Assembly: GCA_022925895.1 (NCBI GenBank)
Contig: JAKSYS010000759.1
Span: 1 to 27,223 of the forward strand
From: Fragilaria crotonensis
Taxonomy: Eukaryota > Bacillariophyta > Fragilariophyceae > Fragilariales > Fragilariaceae
Direction of reading: 5' to 3'
DNA: 27,223 nucleotides
Below, piece after piece: positions 1 through 8,458 of this stretch (position 1 is its first letter; every line of letters starts with the position of its first letter). The position numbers were made by a program, and so were the translations under genes. The notes under the pieces were generated by a model, which worked only from the letters and a program-made list of their open reading frames with translations, was not told where the DNA came from and did not search any database.

Positions 1-225
1 GATGTTCAGTTCCAGCTACGCTTATGCTCTGACAATGCGTTGCATTTCAGGTCTCTAGGCTATCAAAGCCTCTGCCCTTGAGCTCGAGCATTAGCTCAAC
101 GCATCGCTTGACTACTACACCGATCCCAAAGTGGCTTGTAGCGGAAACCGGAAATTTGTTGTTCGGGCAGAAAGTGGGACCACATTGACTTTGTCCATGA
201 CCCACTCAATTGTTCAAGAACTGAG

Positions 226-642
226 ATGGATAGTCGTATCTTCGACCTTACTGGACGGCGTCAAGATGGGCAACACGCCCGGCTGCTTCATGTGCGGGGT
301 GGAAGGGGAATTCATGCTGACCTGTCTATCGATGCCTGTTCGAAAGTTTGTTCCTGCAAGTACCTACTTTACCATGGAGAGTGTACGAATGAACGCGAAA
401 ATGCCACCTGGGAACTCAAGAACTCGGAGATGACTGAATTCCTCCAGGATCATCCGCTTTTCCCTGATGTCGCTCAAGTTACTCTTGATGCGGTGTGCTA
501 CGCCGAGAGATACCCATCTGTCCGTAAAGAGTATTGCGACGACGATGTCGCCAAATGTCGCTATGGATCGTTGTACCGTCATTTTCAAGATACCGGCCAA
601 CAGAACAATCTTAAATGGGGCTGCAAGGTGTACGAAGAGTAG
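226..642 (+). CDS. Hypothetical cysteine-rich ORF, unrecognised
   Basis: An open frame of 138 codons with an ATG at 226 and a stop ending at 642. I do not recognise the product. The second half is the more protein-like part: it has eight cysteines, a possible N-glycosylation site (Asn-Ala-Thr) and no low-complexity stretch, which would suit a disulphide-rich secreted or luminal domain. There is no signal peptide at this ATG. The same frame is open upstream to about 141 without a better start, so this may be a 3' exon or a fragment of a decayed gene. A shorter ORF (131-433) overlaps in another frame, and I cannot exclude that one as the real one. It lies outside the Copia elements and may be the only host-derived or older sequence in the window. 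Confidence 0.25.
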   Translation: MDSRIFDLTGRRQDGQHARLLHVRGGRGIHADLSIDACSKVCSCKYLLYHGECTNERENATWELKNSEMTEFLQDHPLFPDVAQVTLDAVCYAERYPSVRKEYCDDDVAKCRYGSLYRHFQDTGQQNNLKWGCKVYEE

Positions 643-858
643 TAGACTACTACCACGTAAGAAGTGACTGGATCCATTAAACCAGGGACATGCAGCATGC
701 AGCATTCTTTTATAACCTTAGTCGGAAGTCAATTAGGAGTTATGGGATACGTAGAACAGCTACTACAACGTTATTAAATAACGTCTTGAGAAGGTAATCT
801 TCCATACCCAGAATCATCCAGCTCGCCATTCACATGCTTCCAGCGAAGAGGACGATTT

Positions 859-888
859 GCATGTCTTCTTCGGATGAAGAAGACATGC
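859..888. repeat. Perfect hairpin, 13-bp arms
   Basis: The arm at 859-871 (GCATGTCTTCTTC) is exactly reverse-complementary to 876-888, with a 4-nt loop GGAT. The core CTTCTTC/GAAGAAG recurs in three downstream units at 1013-1103, so this appears to be the best-preserved member of a small family of palindromes. Its role is unknown. Confidence 0.8.
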
Positions 889-1012
889 GAAGAAGGTTTG
901 GGTGACACACGAAAAAATATTCTACCTTGGTTCAGTGTGCAACATGTACCAGACCAGACTTTTATGTGAACACCTTCTTCTATGACTTAAGTCGAAAACG
1001 ACATCCAACGAA

Positions 1013-1103
1013 GTTTCTTCACACAAGAAGATTTGGAAACAGGCTTCTTCGGGCGAAGAAGGTCCTTTCAACATTCTTCGTTCATATAAGAAGGTTTCGA
1101 AAC
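1013..1103. repeat. Three imperfect palindromic tandem units of about 30 bp
   Basis: Units at about 1013-1040, 1041-1072 and 1073-1103 each contain TTCTTC, a short spacer and AAGAAG, followed by a run resembling GTTTNGAAAC. The middle unit has the best stem (CTTCTTC, loop GGGC, GAAGAAG). They resemble the hairpin at 859-888. Such arrays can be terminal or subterminal repeats of a small transposon or a folded RNA, but nothing here decides between these. Confidence 0.55.
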
Positions 1104-1264
1104 GCGCAAGCCAAGCTCACGAGCGCGAGTCTGACATTTTCGGTATGCTCAAAAATGTTTCGCCGATATCCATCATTGGCTTAAAACAGTCAACGGCAAA
1201 GGCGGTTATTCTTTCCGTCTTGAGAAGAATTTCCGCATTTTTATGTTATCCCTATCCTAATTAC

Positions 1265-1480
1265 TGTTTCCAGAGTGCACATCAGAGACAGGCCCACCCA
1301 AACCCATTGGGCCTTAATGATTAATTATATGCACACTGAGACAGTAGTGGTGCTACAGTACACGGTATCGCAGGTACAGTCATGCATATTGGTCACACTC
1401 TTCTCGACCGTAATCTGCTTAACGATGTTCGTTACCGTTTGTTTATACGATGCGCTATCATATATGACCAATTTTAGTCA
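1265..1480 (+). repeat. Probable 5' LTR of Copia E (left edge uncertain)
   Basis: The right edge is set by the primer-binding sequence beginning at 1481, which in elements A, B and C directly follows the 5' LTR. The last bases are TCA, matching the CA-type end seen in the C LTR. The left edge is a guess: TGTTTC at 1265 resembles the TGTTTA starts of the A and C LTRs and would give 216 bp, close to theirs (187 and about 200 bp). Without the 3' copy this cannot be confirmed. Confidence 0.4.
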
Positions 1481-1495
1481 GTTTATCAGACCCAG
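1481..1495 (+). promoter_or_regulatory. Primer-binding site of Copia E
   Basis: GTTTATCAGACCCAG, identical over 14-15 nt to the sequence directly after the 5' LTRs of A (2809), B (8715) and C (minus strand, 26481). This marks the LTR/leader boundary of an element whose gag follows at 1985. It is not complementary to a CCA tRNA end; see findings. Confidence 0.7.
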
Positions 1496-1984
1496 TGCTC
1501 TGGGTAGGGCAATGTTGCCATGCCCTTCGTTATCGATACGTCGGACGTCCGATCATGTAGTTCCTCCGTTATTACGCCTAAGTATGCTTCGAACTGCTTC
1601 CTTCTCAGTGAACCCAGACATAGTTGATGGATTATGTGGCCTGGAAAGGTATCTGGGTACTTGTACACCAATACATCTAACATCTGTCAAACAAATTGTG
1701 ACAACCTTGGTGGATGATAGGGACACCTTCATCCATGCCCACGCCATCATGGGCAAACAATCCCGAGACTTCGGTGGCTGCGCTCTGCACGCTGGGGCAT
1801 ATCTTATATACGCTGATGATTAATATACCCTAACATAACCGATGTCATTCCTTAAGTCAACCGCCGTTGAACGGACCAAACGGACCAACGCGATCTGAAG
1901 GAGACTCAGGACGAGCCAGTGGTTGTGGTTCCCTTCTTGCTTTGTCACTCTTTCCCCCGTTTTACACCTTCGCAACTTTACTCG
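1496..1984 (+). other. Untranslated leader of Copia E
   Basis: About 490 bp between the primer-binding site and the gag start. The long frame crossing it (1275-1823) also runs through the LTR and primer site and has no family resemblance, so I treat the stretch as leader. A short CCCAG/CTGGG stem lies at 1491-1504. Confidence 0.5.
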
Positions 1985-2621
1985 ATGAACAACGCTGTCA
2001 TACGCGCTGCGATGACCCGTATCAGCTTCACCGAAGCCGCCGCCCAGGCCCTTGTTGAGGCAAGGAATCGATAACCTCGAGGAAGTTAAACTGCTAACTG
2101 ACGACGAGATTGAGAGCCTTTGGGGTCATCCGCAGACCTGGAGGAAATTTACCCCCCGTTGCTAGCGCACTTCCAGGGGCCGCGCCGGTCCCTAATCCAG
2201 GAGTCCCTGTTAACCAACGTGCAGAGGGGCATCTCAAGTTACTCGCGTTCTACCTCCGTCACCAGGCTCGAGTCAGTCGTAATGTTACTGTCCCCGATAT
2301 TACTCTTGAAGCTATTTGCTCTGTTCGTGAACTTCGAGTTTGAATCTACGTATAAAAACCTGTGATCTTCCTACGATCAACGCCAAGGATTGGCCCAAGA
2401 CAATGGAGGCGATCGACAAACATCTCCGCTCTGTCCTTGGGAGCGCAAAATTCCCCTTGGCTTATGTCGTCCGCAAGGATGAGGAGGTTGCGGCTGACGG
2501 CATCACCTATCCTATGATCCAGGACGAGATGATAGCTCGAGCTCCTCATTATACAGTATCCGAGCAGGGGCGCGTACATACGATCCCATTATCTAGCGAA
2601 TCGCGAGAAGGTCTGGGAGAT
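1985..2621 (+). pseudogene. Copia E gag, 5' part, frameshifted and interrupted by Copia A
   Basis: Start of a Copia-type gag, the capsid protein that packages element RNA into virus-like particles. From an ATG at 1985 the N-terminus reads FTEAAAQALVEA, then, after an apparent one-base insertion near 2062, GIDNLEEVKLL and a segment with IRRPGG that is typical of this gag class. Further frames carry the central part (INAKDWPKTM and FPLAYVVRKDE, about 2380-2475), which aligns with the gags of A and C (NYKNWIKK and VPLSYVIRP). At least four frameshifts are needed to follow it. The last readable motif, NREKVWE, runs into the A LTR at 2622; the rest of E must lie beyond the right edge of the window. 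It is the oldest and most decayed layer. Confidence 0.6.
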
Positions 2622-2808
2622 TGTTTAATATACCGTACTGTGTACTGTTTACCGGGATGCGGTCATCGATACGAACCGGACTCGGGAATCAGTCATCTAC
2701 GGATGAACGCTTATATACATGTAACCACAATTCGTTTAAGACTGGGTTTATTGTTCTTATCCTGCTGTTGGTAAGTTAGTTGTTGTTGATCTCGATAGGA
2801 TATAAACA
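2622..2808 (+). repeat. 5' LTR of Copia A (187 bp)
   Basis: Starts TGTTTAATATACCGTACTG and ends TATAAACA, the TG...CA form, and is directly followed by the shared primer-binding sequence. Its start resembles the sense-strand start of the C LTR (TGTTTATAATGGACCGTACTG), so A and C are relatives. The 3' LTR of A is not in the window, so the target duplication (GAGAT or AGAT on the left) cannot be checked. The insertion interrupts the gag of Copia E. Confidence 0.75.
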
Positions 2809-2823
2809 GTTTATCAGACCCAG
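2809..2823 (+). promoter_or_regulatory. Primer-binding site of Copia A
   Basis: GTTTATCAGACCCAG immediately after the LTR, identical to the E and C sites. It would prime minus-strand DNA synthesis. Confidence 0.75.
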
Positions 2824-3141
2824 TGAACTGGAAAGAGTGGAGTGGTTGAAGACAGCAATTCGTTCGCTGCCATCTCCTTCGTGTGAGAAGAACGAGGAGA
2901 TGCTGTGCTGTGGCATCAAATGAAGCGATTAAGGGTGGCCACCGTCATGGGGTCGCTTGGCCCAGCACAGAGCGTTGACTGAAGGAATCTCCGTCTCCGC
3001 ATTCGTATGTTGATGCCGGAGACTGATCATCTCTCGGTGCGACGTTGACCCCCATGGTCACAACGGACATATTGCCCGTATGTCGCTTGGTATATACAGC
3101 ACACGAGTGGTATTGACACCCTTCCCTTGAATACAGGTATC
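2824..3141 (+). other. Untranslated leader of Copia A
   Basis: Alignable by eye with the leader of Copia C (26143-26466, minus strand). Shared blocks include GGCCACCGTCATGGGGTCG, CCCATGGTCACAACGG and the context ACAGGYATCATGGAYCC around the gag start. The conservation between two copies marks it as a functional leader (packaging signal or translation control) rather than decayed coding sequence. Confidence 0.6.
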
Positions 3142-4480
3142 ATGGACCCTCCTGTTATCGTTAACCTCGACAAGTTGTTCCCTGAACTACAACAGCAGCA
3201 GCCAATTCGTTATGTTTTGCATGTGTGCGGGTTGAGGGATATTCCCTCCCAGACCAGACTTATCGAGTACAAAGGATTGGAGACTATCGAAGAGTTGGCG
3301 AACTATACTGATAGAGAGCTGGACACTATGGCGGACCGTAACTCAAAGAGGAACCCCCAGAACACTTGCATCCAGTTGGGATTGGCGCGTACAAAGAAGC
3401 TCAAGGCGGTTAAGTATTGGATTACCAAGAAACTCCGTGAGAATGCCCCATGTGACTTAATCGAACTTAACGACGCATTCATTGCAACTCTCATTCGTGA
3501 GATGTCACTTGGGGCAGAAGAGAAATATACTGATTTGAAGTTGTACTACCCAGAGGCGTTTAACGCAAGTAACTATAAGAACTGGATTAAGAAAGTCACG
3601 AACTACTTTGATTCGAGGAAGGGTAAGGCTGGTGTGCCATTGAGTTATGTTATTCGTCCTGCCAAAGCGAATCCCGACAACGCGACCGACGAATACACCC
3701 GTACGTTCTTGGCTGCTTTGTTCGAGACTCCGCAGTATGTTGAGGATAATCGTGAGGTGTATCATTTGCTCAAAGATCTTGTGACCAAGACGGATGGTGC
3801 GACTTGGTTCGAAAAGGTAACCGACGGCGACGGACGTGCGGCTCATTTGTTGTTGCGTGAACATTATGTTGGAGAGGCGCGATAAGTATTTGAACGACTT
3901 TGATGCCGCTTGTATGACTTTGTCGAGGACGCGTCGAGTCGCTTTGCCTTGGCTGAACGGTAAAAGCAACAAGCGTTCCATTGGTGCTACAACAACAACT
4001 GGTGCGCAGCCGCTCTGGCAACGGACGCGGAAGTAATCGTTCGGGCAATCGTGGAGGCCGCGGTGGAACCATGGTCGTGTTAAAGTTGTCATGAATGGCG
4101 TTGATGTGTCGGACATCAATCGAAATTTTACCAGTGACGAATGGGAGAATTGCGTACTTGCGGCGGTGTTGCTTATATACCAGCGTCGTGAATACACTTG
4201 CGAATCGTGCCTCTGGTCGCTGATGGCCGTGGCGGAGGTCAGGTCGCAGTGGCGGGCGTGGGTATGCTGATCGTGGCTCGTATGGGGACGCGGTGGTGGC
4301 CGTTATGCGCTCGGAAATCAGGAACAACCTCGTGCTATTGCTGCGGCGGCGAGCACTTCGACCGAAATTGTTGAATATGATGCGATACTTCAAATGTGAC
4401 TGCGCCGGCTTGTGCTCCGGCTGGGCGGTGATCGAGGTGGACGTGCGGGTGCCCGATTCGGCCCTCGTCGCGACTATTGA
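3142..4480 (+). pseudogene. Copia A gag (internal deletion, frameshifts)
   Basis: Capsid gene. I choose the ATG at 3142 (MDPPVIVNLDKLFPEL), not the in-frame ATG at 3127, because the context around it is conserved with the gag of C. The frame is intact to 3885 and aligns throughout with C gag (CGLRDIPSQTRLIE, NYKNWIKKVTNY, VPLSYVIRP, GATWFEKVTDGDGRAAHLLL). At about 3880 it jumps from HYVGEA straight to DKYLNDFDAA, losing about 74 codons present in C and shifting frame. The remainder is recognisable in pieces: NKRSIGATTT, NGVDVSDINRNFTSDEW (about 4094-4145) and a Gly/Arg-rich tail that ends in a TGA at 4478-4480. The same stop and flanking sequence end C gag. Non-functional as it stands. Confidence 0.8.
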
Positions 4481-4861
4481 CTGGCAACCCCGACATCCTG
4501 CGCATGCGGGGTGGCGGGGCGTACTGTGGCGACGATCAGATCAGGCTTCCGAACTCGATCGATTGGTGCAGTGGCCCATGGAGGAATGGATGAGTTTACA
4601 ACTGACAAAGGTAATGTTGCTCGGTGTGAGTTGGATTCCCATGCCGATACTTGTGTTGCAGGCCTGAATTTCATGATTTTGGATTATGCTGGCCAGCAAT
4701 GCGATGTGACTCGGTGTGAGCTGGATTCGCATGCCGATACTTGCGTTGCAGGCCTGAATTTCATGATTTTGGATTATACTGGCCAGCAATGCGATGTGAC
4801 TCCTTATACAAATGACTATCAACCCATTATAAATGTGTCGGTTGTTAACGCTTTTTACTGA
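4481..4861 (+). pseudogene. Copia A aspartic protease with duplicated active site
   Basis: Retropepsin-like protease domain, which would cleave the Gag-Pol precursor. The frame is continuous with gag across the TGA at 4478-4480 and open until a stop ending at 4861. It carries the active-site motif DSHADT twice (4634-4651 and 4724-4741) because a 90-bp unit is tandemly duplicated in frame. After the second copy it continues PYTNDYQPIINVSVVNA as in C, then is truncated by a frameshift near 4850; more of the protease can be followed in broken frames to about 4970. With DSH in place of the usual DSG or DTG, the motif is the form seen in B and C here. Confidence 0.75.
4622..4801 (+). repeat. 90-bp in-frame tandem duplication in protease
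   Basis: Units 4622-4711 and 4712-4801, each 30 codons beginning RCELDSHADTCVAG. By eye they differ at four bases, three of them synonymous and one changing Ala to Thr. C has a single copy of the unit. Confidence 0.92.
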
Positions 4862-5381
4862 TGAATCGACAGGAGAAACAAATCATTTTGCAATATAATC
4901 AAGTACTGTGGTACAGGAAGCGTATGAATGAGCCTGATTAATCCATACCAGATGCGACAGTACGGTGTGACGGTATGTGTGTATTCGGCGCGACGGTAGG
5001 CGACACGGTAATACCATTCAAGATGGACGGTACTGTTGTATACTTTGAATCGCGCGTGCCATCTCGGTATGAATTGGACAACTGCAAGAAGGTAATCATG
5101 ACTGACAGTAACGTGTGGGATCCTACCAATGAACGCATTGCTATCGTATCTGTGACGTCAGGAGTGACCAATCTACCTATTGTGGAAACGTCAGAGCGAC
5201 TACGGATATCATGCATGAGTGTCAAAACTGCGAAGACAGCGAATTCCGAAGAACATGATGATTGTGACAATGAGATGATTCCCTTCGACGACGCTTTGTT
5301 CCTCAATCGAATGATAGGTAAAGTACATGTGGCGACTGCGTATCGTGATGCAAATGTGGCGTTTGTTGGAAGCAAAGATCG
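4862..5381 (+). pseudogene. Copia A protease end and start of integrase region
   Basis: From about 4975 a frame open to the junction aligns with the start of C pol: VYFESRVPSRYELDNC, then VWDPTNERIAIVS, RMIGKVHVATAYRDANVAF and VGSKDR. The segment joins protease to integrase. At 5381 the frame runs into element D and resumes at 19830 (HSNAETVARKF), matching C, which reads VGSKER followed directly by HSQVNAETVARKF. The stretch 4862-4974 is frameshifted and has lost some codons relative to C. Confidence 0.75.
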
Positions 5382-5574
5382 GTCTAGCGTACGTCAACGG
5401 TCGACGGACCCACCCTCTGGTGGGTCGTGTCTCCGGTCATAGTTGTGAGTCACGCTCCCGGAACACGATTGCCGCCACGTAGAGACGGAATCAAAACTAC
5501 ACAGTACCGTTTTTGACTCAGCCTGCGTTGTACCATTGTCGTTTGAGAACGAAAAAGTACAAGTGAAAGGACTA
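5382..5574 (+). repeat. Split direct repeat A1 of element D
   Basis: Starts GTCTAGCGTACGTCAACGG and ends GTGAAAGGACTA. It matches A2 (19295-19509) apart from about 22 bases missing here: 4, 3 and 10 bp at three sites, plus single or double bases in G, C, A and T runs. Substitutions are almost absent. It forms the left end of the element, five bases before the gag ATG. Confidence 0.9.
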
Positions 5575-5579
5575 GAGCG

Positions 5580-7743
5580 ATGGCCGACCTTGCGTTTGCT
5601 GCCGCCGGAGGGCTCCAGTTCGTGTGAACCTCCTGCCCCAGCGGCCCTATGCTGCTGACCCGGCTCTTACAGAGTGGCTGGTGACGAACACAACAAATCT
5701 TGGCAGAGATGAGGTGCTCGAAGTTTTGGCGGCTATGAACGCGAAATACGCGAATGTGACCGATCCCGCCCTCCCCAGAACGAGCGGATGCGTTGCTTAG
5801 GAGCTGGCGGAGGACGTCTTGGCATCCGAAGGATTGGAGTCCTTCCTTACTGTGACTACGCCGGAAGGGGACTCCAACGATTATTTTCTCCAGGTTGTCC
5901 CGTTTCCGAAGTGGAATGGGGCAGACATCTCCCTATGATGGGGAGGTGTATGGTTTCTGGGCGAAGTCGAGAGGGCAGATGCCTCCAATGATGAAGCTCC
6001 CGGATGCGTTGTCAATGCGTCAGGCGCTGGCAGTCAGAGAGGTGGTCGCGGCGTCGAAGAAGAGGTCGACGTGTGGTACGGCAAGGACCCGACAACCCTC
6101 GTGTGCCAATCCAAGGCGATGAGTTGGTGTCAGAGTTTGCTGACCCAGGTGCGGCCGGTGCGAACGTCGCTCAGTACGTCCCGATGGCGTGGGCGCCGTA
6201 CTTCATGGCTGCGCAATCGCCGGAGGCGGCGCGTCGGACCCTTCGCCGACTAACGGAGGGGAACATGACGGACCTACAGCGCCAGCACACGACAAGACTG
6301 GAAACATGGATGCGAGCTGCGTGCATGCGGTCGGGGCCGATGGGGCCAATCGCTACCGCAGTAAGCTGCACATGACATGGGTCGCCCACCGAGCAGTACT
6401 GACCGTACGGCTTGGGCGTTGGGCAGCTCGGAGGTTGGCGCCATTTCTTACGGCGCCAGTTGTGGTGCCGCCCCGGCGGCGCCAATCATACCCCGCCAGT
6501 ATTTGGCGAGGGCGCTGCCATGTTGCCTCAGATGGGTGGCGGTGGCGGATTCGGTGGGCCACCCTACGAAGGGCGAGAAACGAAAGTCTATAGCCCCCTT
6601 GAGCATGAGCGCATTCGCTTGGCATGCGGGTTGGATCCGGCGAACTATGATGTCGGGCGCCCCCCAATCTACGCAGTGTTCCTCGCCGAGGGGAGATCGA
6701 TGGTCAAGGTGGAAGCGGTGCTACAAAAGTTCTTGACACCGGCCCCCAACGATTGGGATCCCATCCGAGTATACGTGTCGCAGGAACTGGTGCGCGACAT
6801 GAAAGATTTGAAGTTTGGCTGGGGCAACGAGAACACCCACGACACATGCCACCGAGGAATCTCGCCCTTTGCTGTTCTGCAGGTCTCCATGGACCAGCAA
6901 ACGAAACGTCGTAAGACCCAGGAGAGGGCAGACCGTGCAACCTATTTGTCCACGGACGATGTCAGGGCTTTGGAAGCCGAGCCGGGCTGTTGCCCGGGTC
7001 CTATCATGGGATGACAAACCTGTTGAGGAGGTACATTCGCCTCCTCACCGTGCTCTTCGGCGCAGGCTGCTCTCACCTCACAGAGGTGCAGGGCGTGTAT
7101 CAAGTGCTCGCAGAGAAGATTGCTGTATACGAGACAATGTCGGCCGAACTGATTGCCGAAACGCTGTGGCGGGTGTTTGTGGACGCCAGGGAGTGCTTCA
7201 GCCACCTGGGTCCGGGACTTCCAGAATCCCAGCTCTATTCACTCAGGCACGACCTCCGCGGAGGCACCCTTCGTGTGTCCATCAACTGTCCGGTGGCGCT
7301 GTTGAATTTATCGTCGGCGGCGGTGGTGTCGCAGGCGGGCAGCGGCAGCGCTCTCGGCGTTCGTACCGGATACGGAGGAAGCAGTGTGAGTAGCGCGACG
7401 GCTATCCACGATGACGGGCCCAGTGCCACGCGAGCCCGCCGTTGATTGGCGGAAGCGCACAAATCCGACCCCCATTCCAGAGGTGGTGGCAATCATGCAG
7501 GGACTACGTGCCAAGCGGCCAGGGTCGACATGAATGCCGTGATGCGATCCGAGAAGTTGGGTTGCGGAGATTGGAATTGGCGGCAAGGGCGTGCCTGGAT
7601 TTCATGTACTTCGGCGAGTGCGCCAGAGCGGGTGCTCATATGACCACGGTCCAGCGCGCAACGTGTCAGGCAAACGCCGCGACTGCGTCAAGCGGATGAC
7701 GAAGGCCGCGGCGGGCTACCTCGAGAACAACCCGGCTGGCTGA
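5580..7743 (+). pseudogene. Element D gag-like gene with CCCH zinc finger, multiply frameshifted
   Basis: Begins at an ATG at 5580 (MADLAFAAAGG). Several frames must be combined: TEWLVTNTTNLGRDEVLEVL near 5670-5730, VLASEGLESFLTVTT near 5818-5862, VPMAWAPYFMAAQSPEAARR near 6178-6237, then a long clean block, YSPLEHERIRLACGLDPANY to AVLQVSMDQQTKRRK (about 6590-6915), and finally LLRRYIRLLTVLFGAGCSHL to GGTLRVSINC (7022-7290). The C-terminus has a C-x8-C-x4-C-x3-H finger (about 7590-7647; the last Cys and the His need a one-base shift in a G run), followed by a basic tail ending at 7743. Position and finger suggest the nucleic-acid-binding Gag of DIRS-type elements. I assign the role by position, not by catalytic motif. 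Confidence 0.6.
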
Positions 7744-7812
7744 CGGGCAGGGACGATAAGTAAGCAGAAAGTAGCGACAACGTTATTTACGAAGTATTCT
7801 ATCGTAAATCCT

Positions 7813-8458
7813 ATGTCACACCATACAACTGCGTACGAGTCGCGCTCAAACCCCACACTACTAAAGCACAGTACCGTCAGCCTGCGAACTGTACCGGTAC
7901 GTACTACAGTACCGGTACCGGAGGAGGGCCGCAAGGCACTGTCACCGGATATCAACACAACGATGCAGACGTCATACTCTGCAGTACGCCCTACAGGCGT
8001 ACGCACGGAGCTACCAGGTGCGCACGATGCACGAATCACGACAAATAATTCGGGTGTGGGCCATGCGCGAATCACGACTCAAAACTTGCCCGGCGCGCAG
8101 GCAGCAGATGCGCTGGCAGAGCCGACACAGCACGCGCCACAGAAAGAGACCCAGAAGAGAACCCGGAGAGTCCAATTTGTAGATTTAGGCATGTCACCTT
8201 CCGATAGCACCACACCAATCGTAGCAGCATCCCCACAAACTAGCACAAGGTAAGAGGAGAAAGTTGATGGAACCAGCATCATGGATGCGGTTCCATCCAT
8301 TCGTTTCGACATTAGAGCAATGGGCCTCGGGGGTTTCGGCGTCATGCGGAGACCCGTGGTCCGACACAGCAATTCAGGCCGCAGTGGAACGCGGCCCTCA
8401 TACGAGTGCCCTGACACCAGAAGCCCGAGTCCTCATCGAGGAAGAGATGCAATATCAG
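7813..8458 (+). pseudogene. Element D pol, N-terminal part, cut by Copia B
   Basis: An ATG at 7813 opens a 146-codon Ser/Thr/Pro-rich segment with a short internal repeat (HDARITTNN and GHARITTQN). It stops at 8253 and, after a one-base shift, continues in the frame WSDTAIQAAVERGPHTSALTPEARVLIEEEMQYQ. The last codons run into the B LTR at 8459 and resume after the target duplication at 15967 (IQAGFSEMVTW). The WSD...GPH...LTPEA block precedes the RT core in the DIRS-type pol proteins I know from diatoms. Whether the low-complexity part belongs to pol or is a separate small ORF is uncertain. Gag ends at 7743, 69 bp before this start. Confidence 0.55.

Larger units (their letters stand above)
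643..1264. other. Non-coding stretch with palindromic repeats
   Basis: No convincing coding region. The 85-codon ORF at 927-1184 lies across the palindromic repeats and looks incidental. The notable content is a perfect 13-bp hairpin at 859-888 and a run of related imperfect palindromes at 1013-1103. The 5' LTR of Copia E probably begins near the right edge (a TGTTTC at 1265 is one candidate start), but that start cannot be fixed because the 3' copy is not in the window. Confidence 0.5.

Noticed and set aside
1481-1495. Repeated GTTTATCAGACCCA considered as part of a tRNA gene
   Set aside because: Only about 15 nt match at each site, with no acceptor or T arm nearby, and the constant position after an LTR identifies it as a primer-binding site.
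1275-1823. 182-codon plus-strand ORF with hydrophobic stretches
   Set aside because: It crosses the probable LTR, primer-binding site and leader of Copia E without any family resemblance; treated as chance.
3505-4393. Long minus-strand ORFs opposite Copia A gag
   Set aside because: They mirror the gag coding sequence; the plus-strand product aligns with C gag.
5382-5574. A1 considered as a SINE or solo LTR inserted in Copia A
   Set aside because: Its second copy lies between B1 and B2 at the far end of the same insertion, and the Copia A frame resumes only after B2, so it is a terminal repeat of element D.
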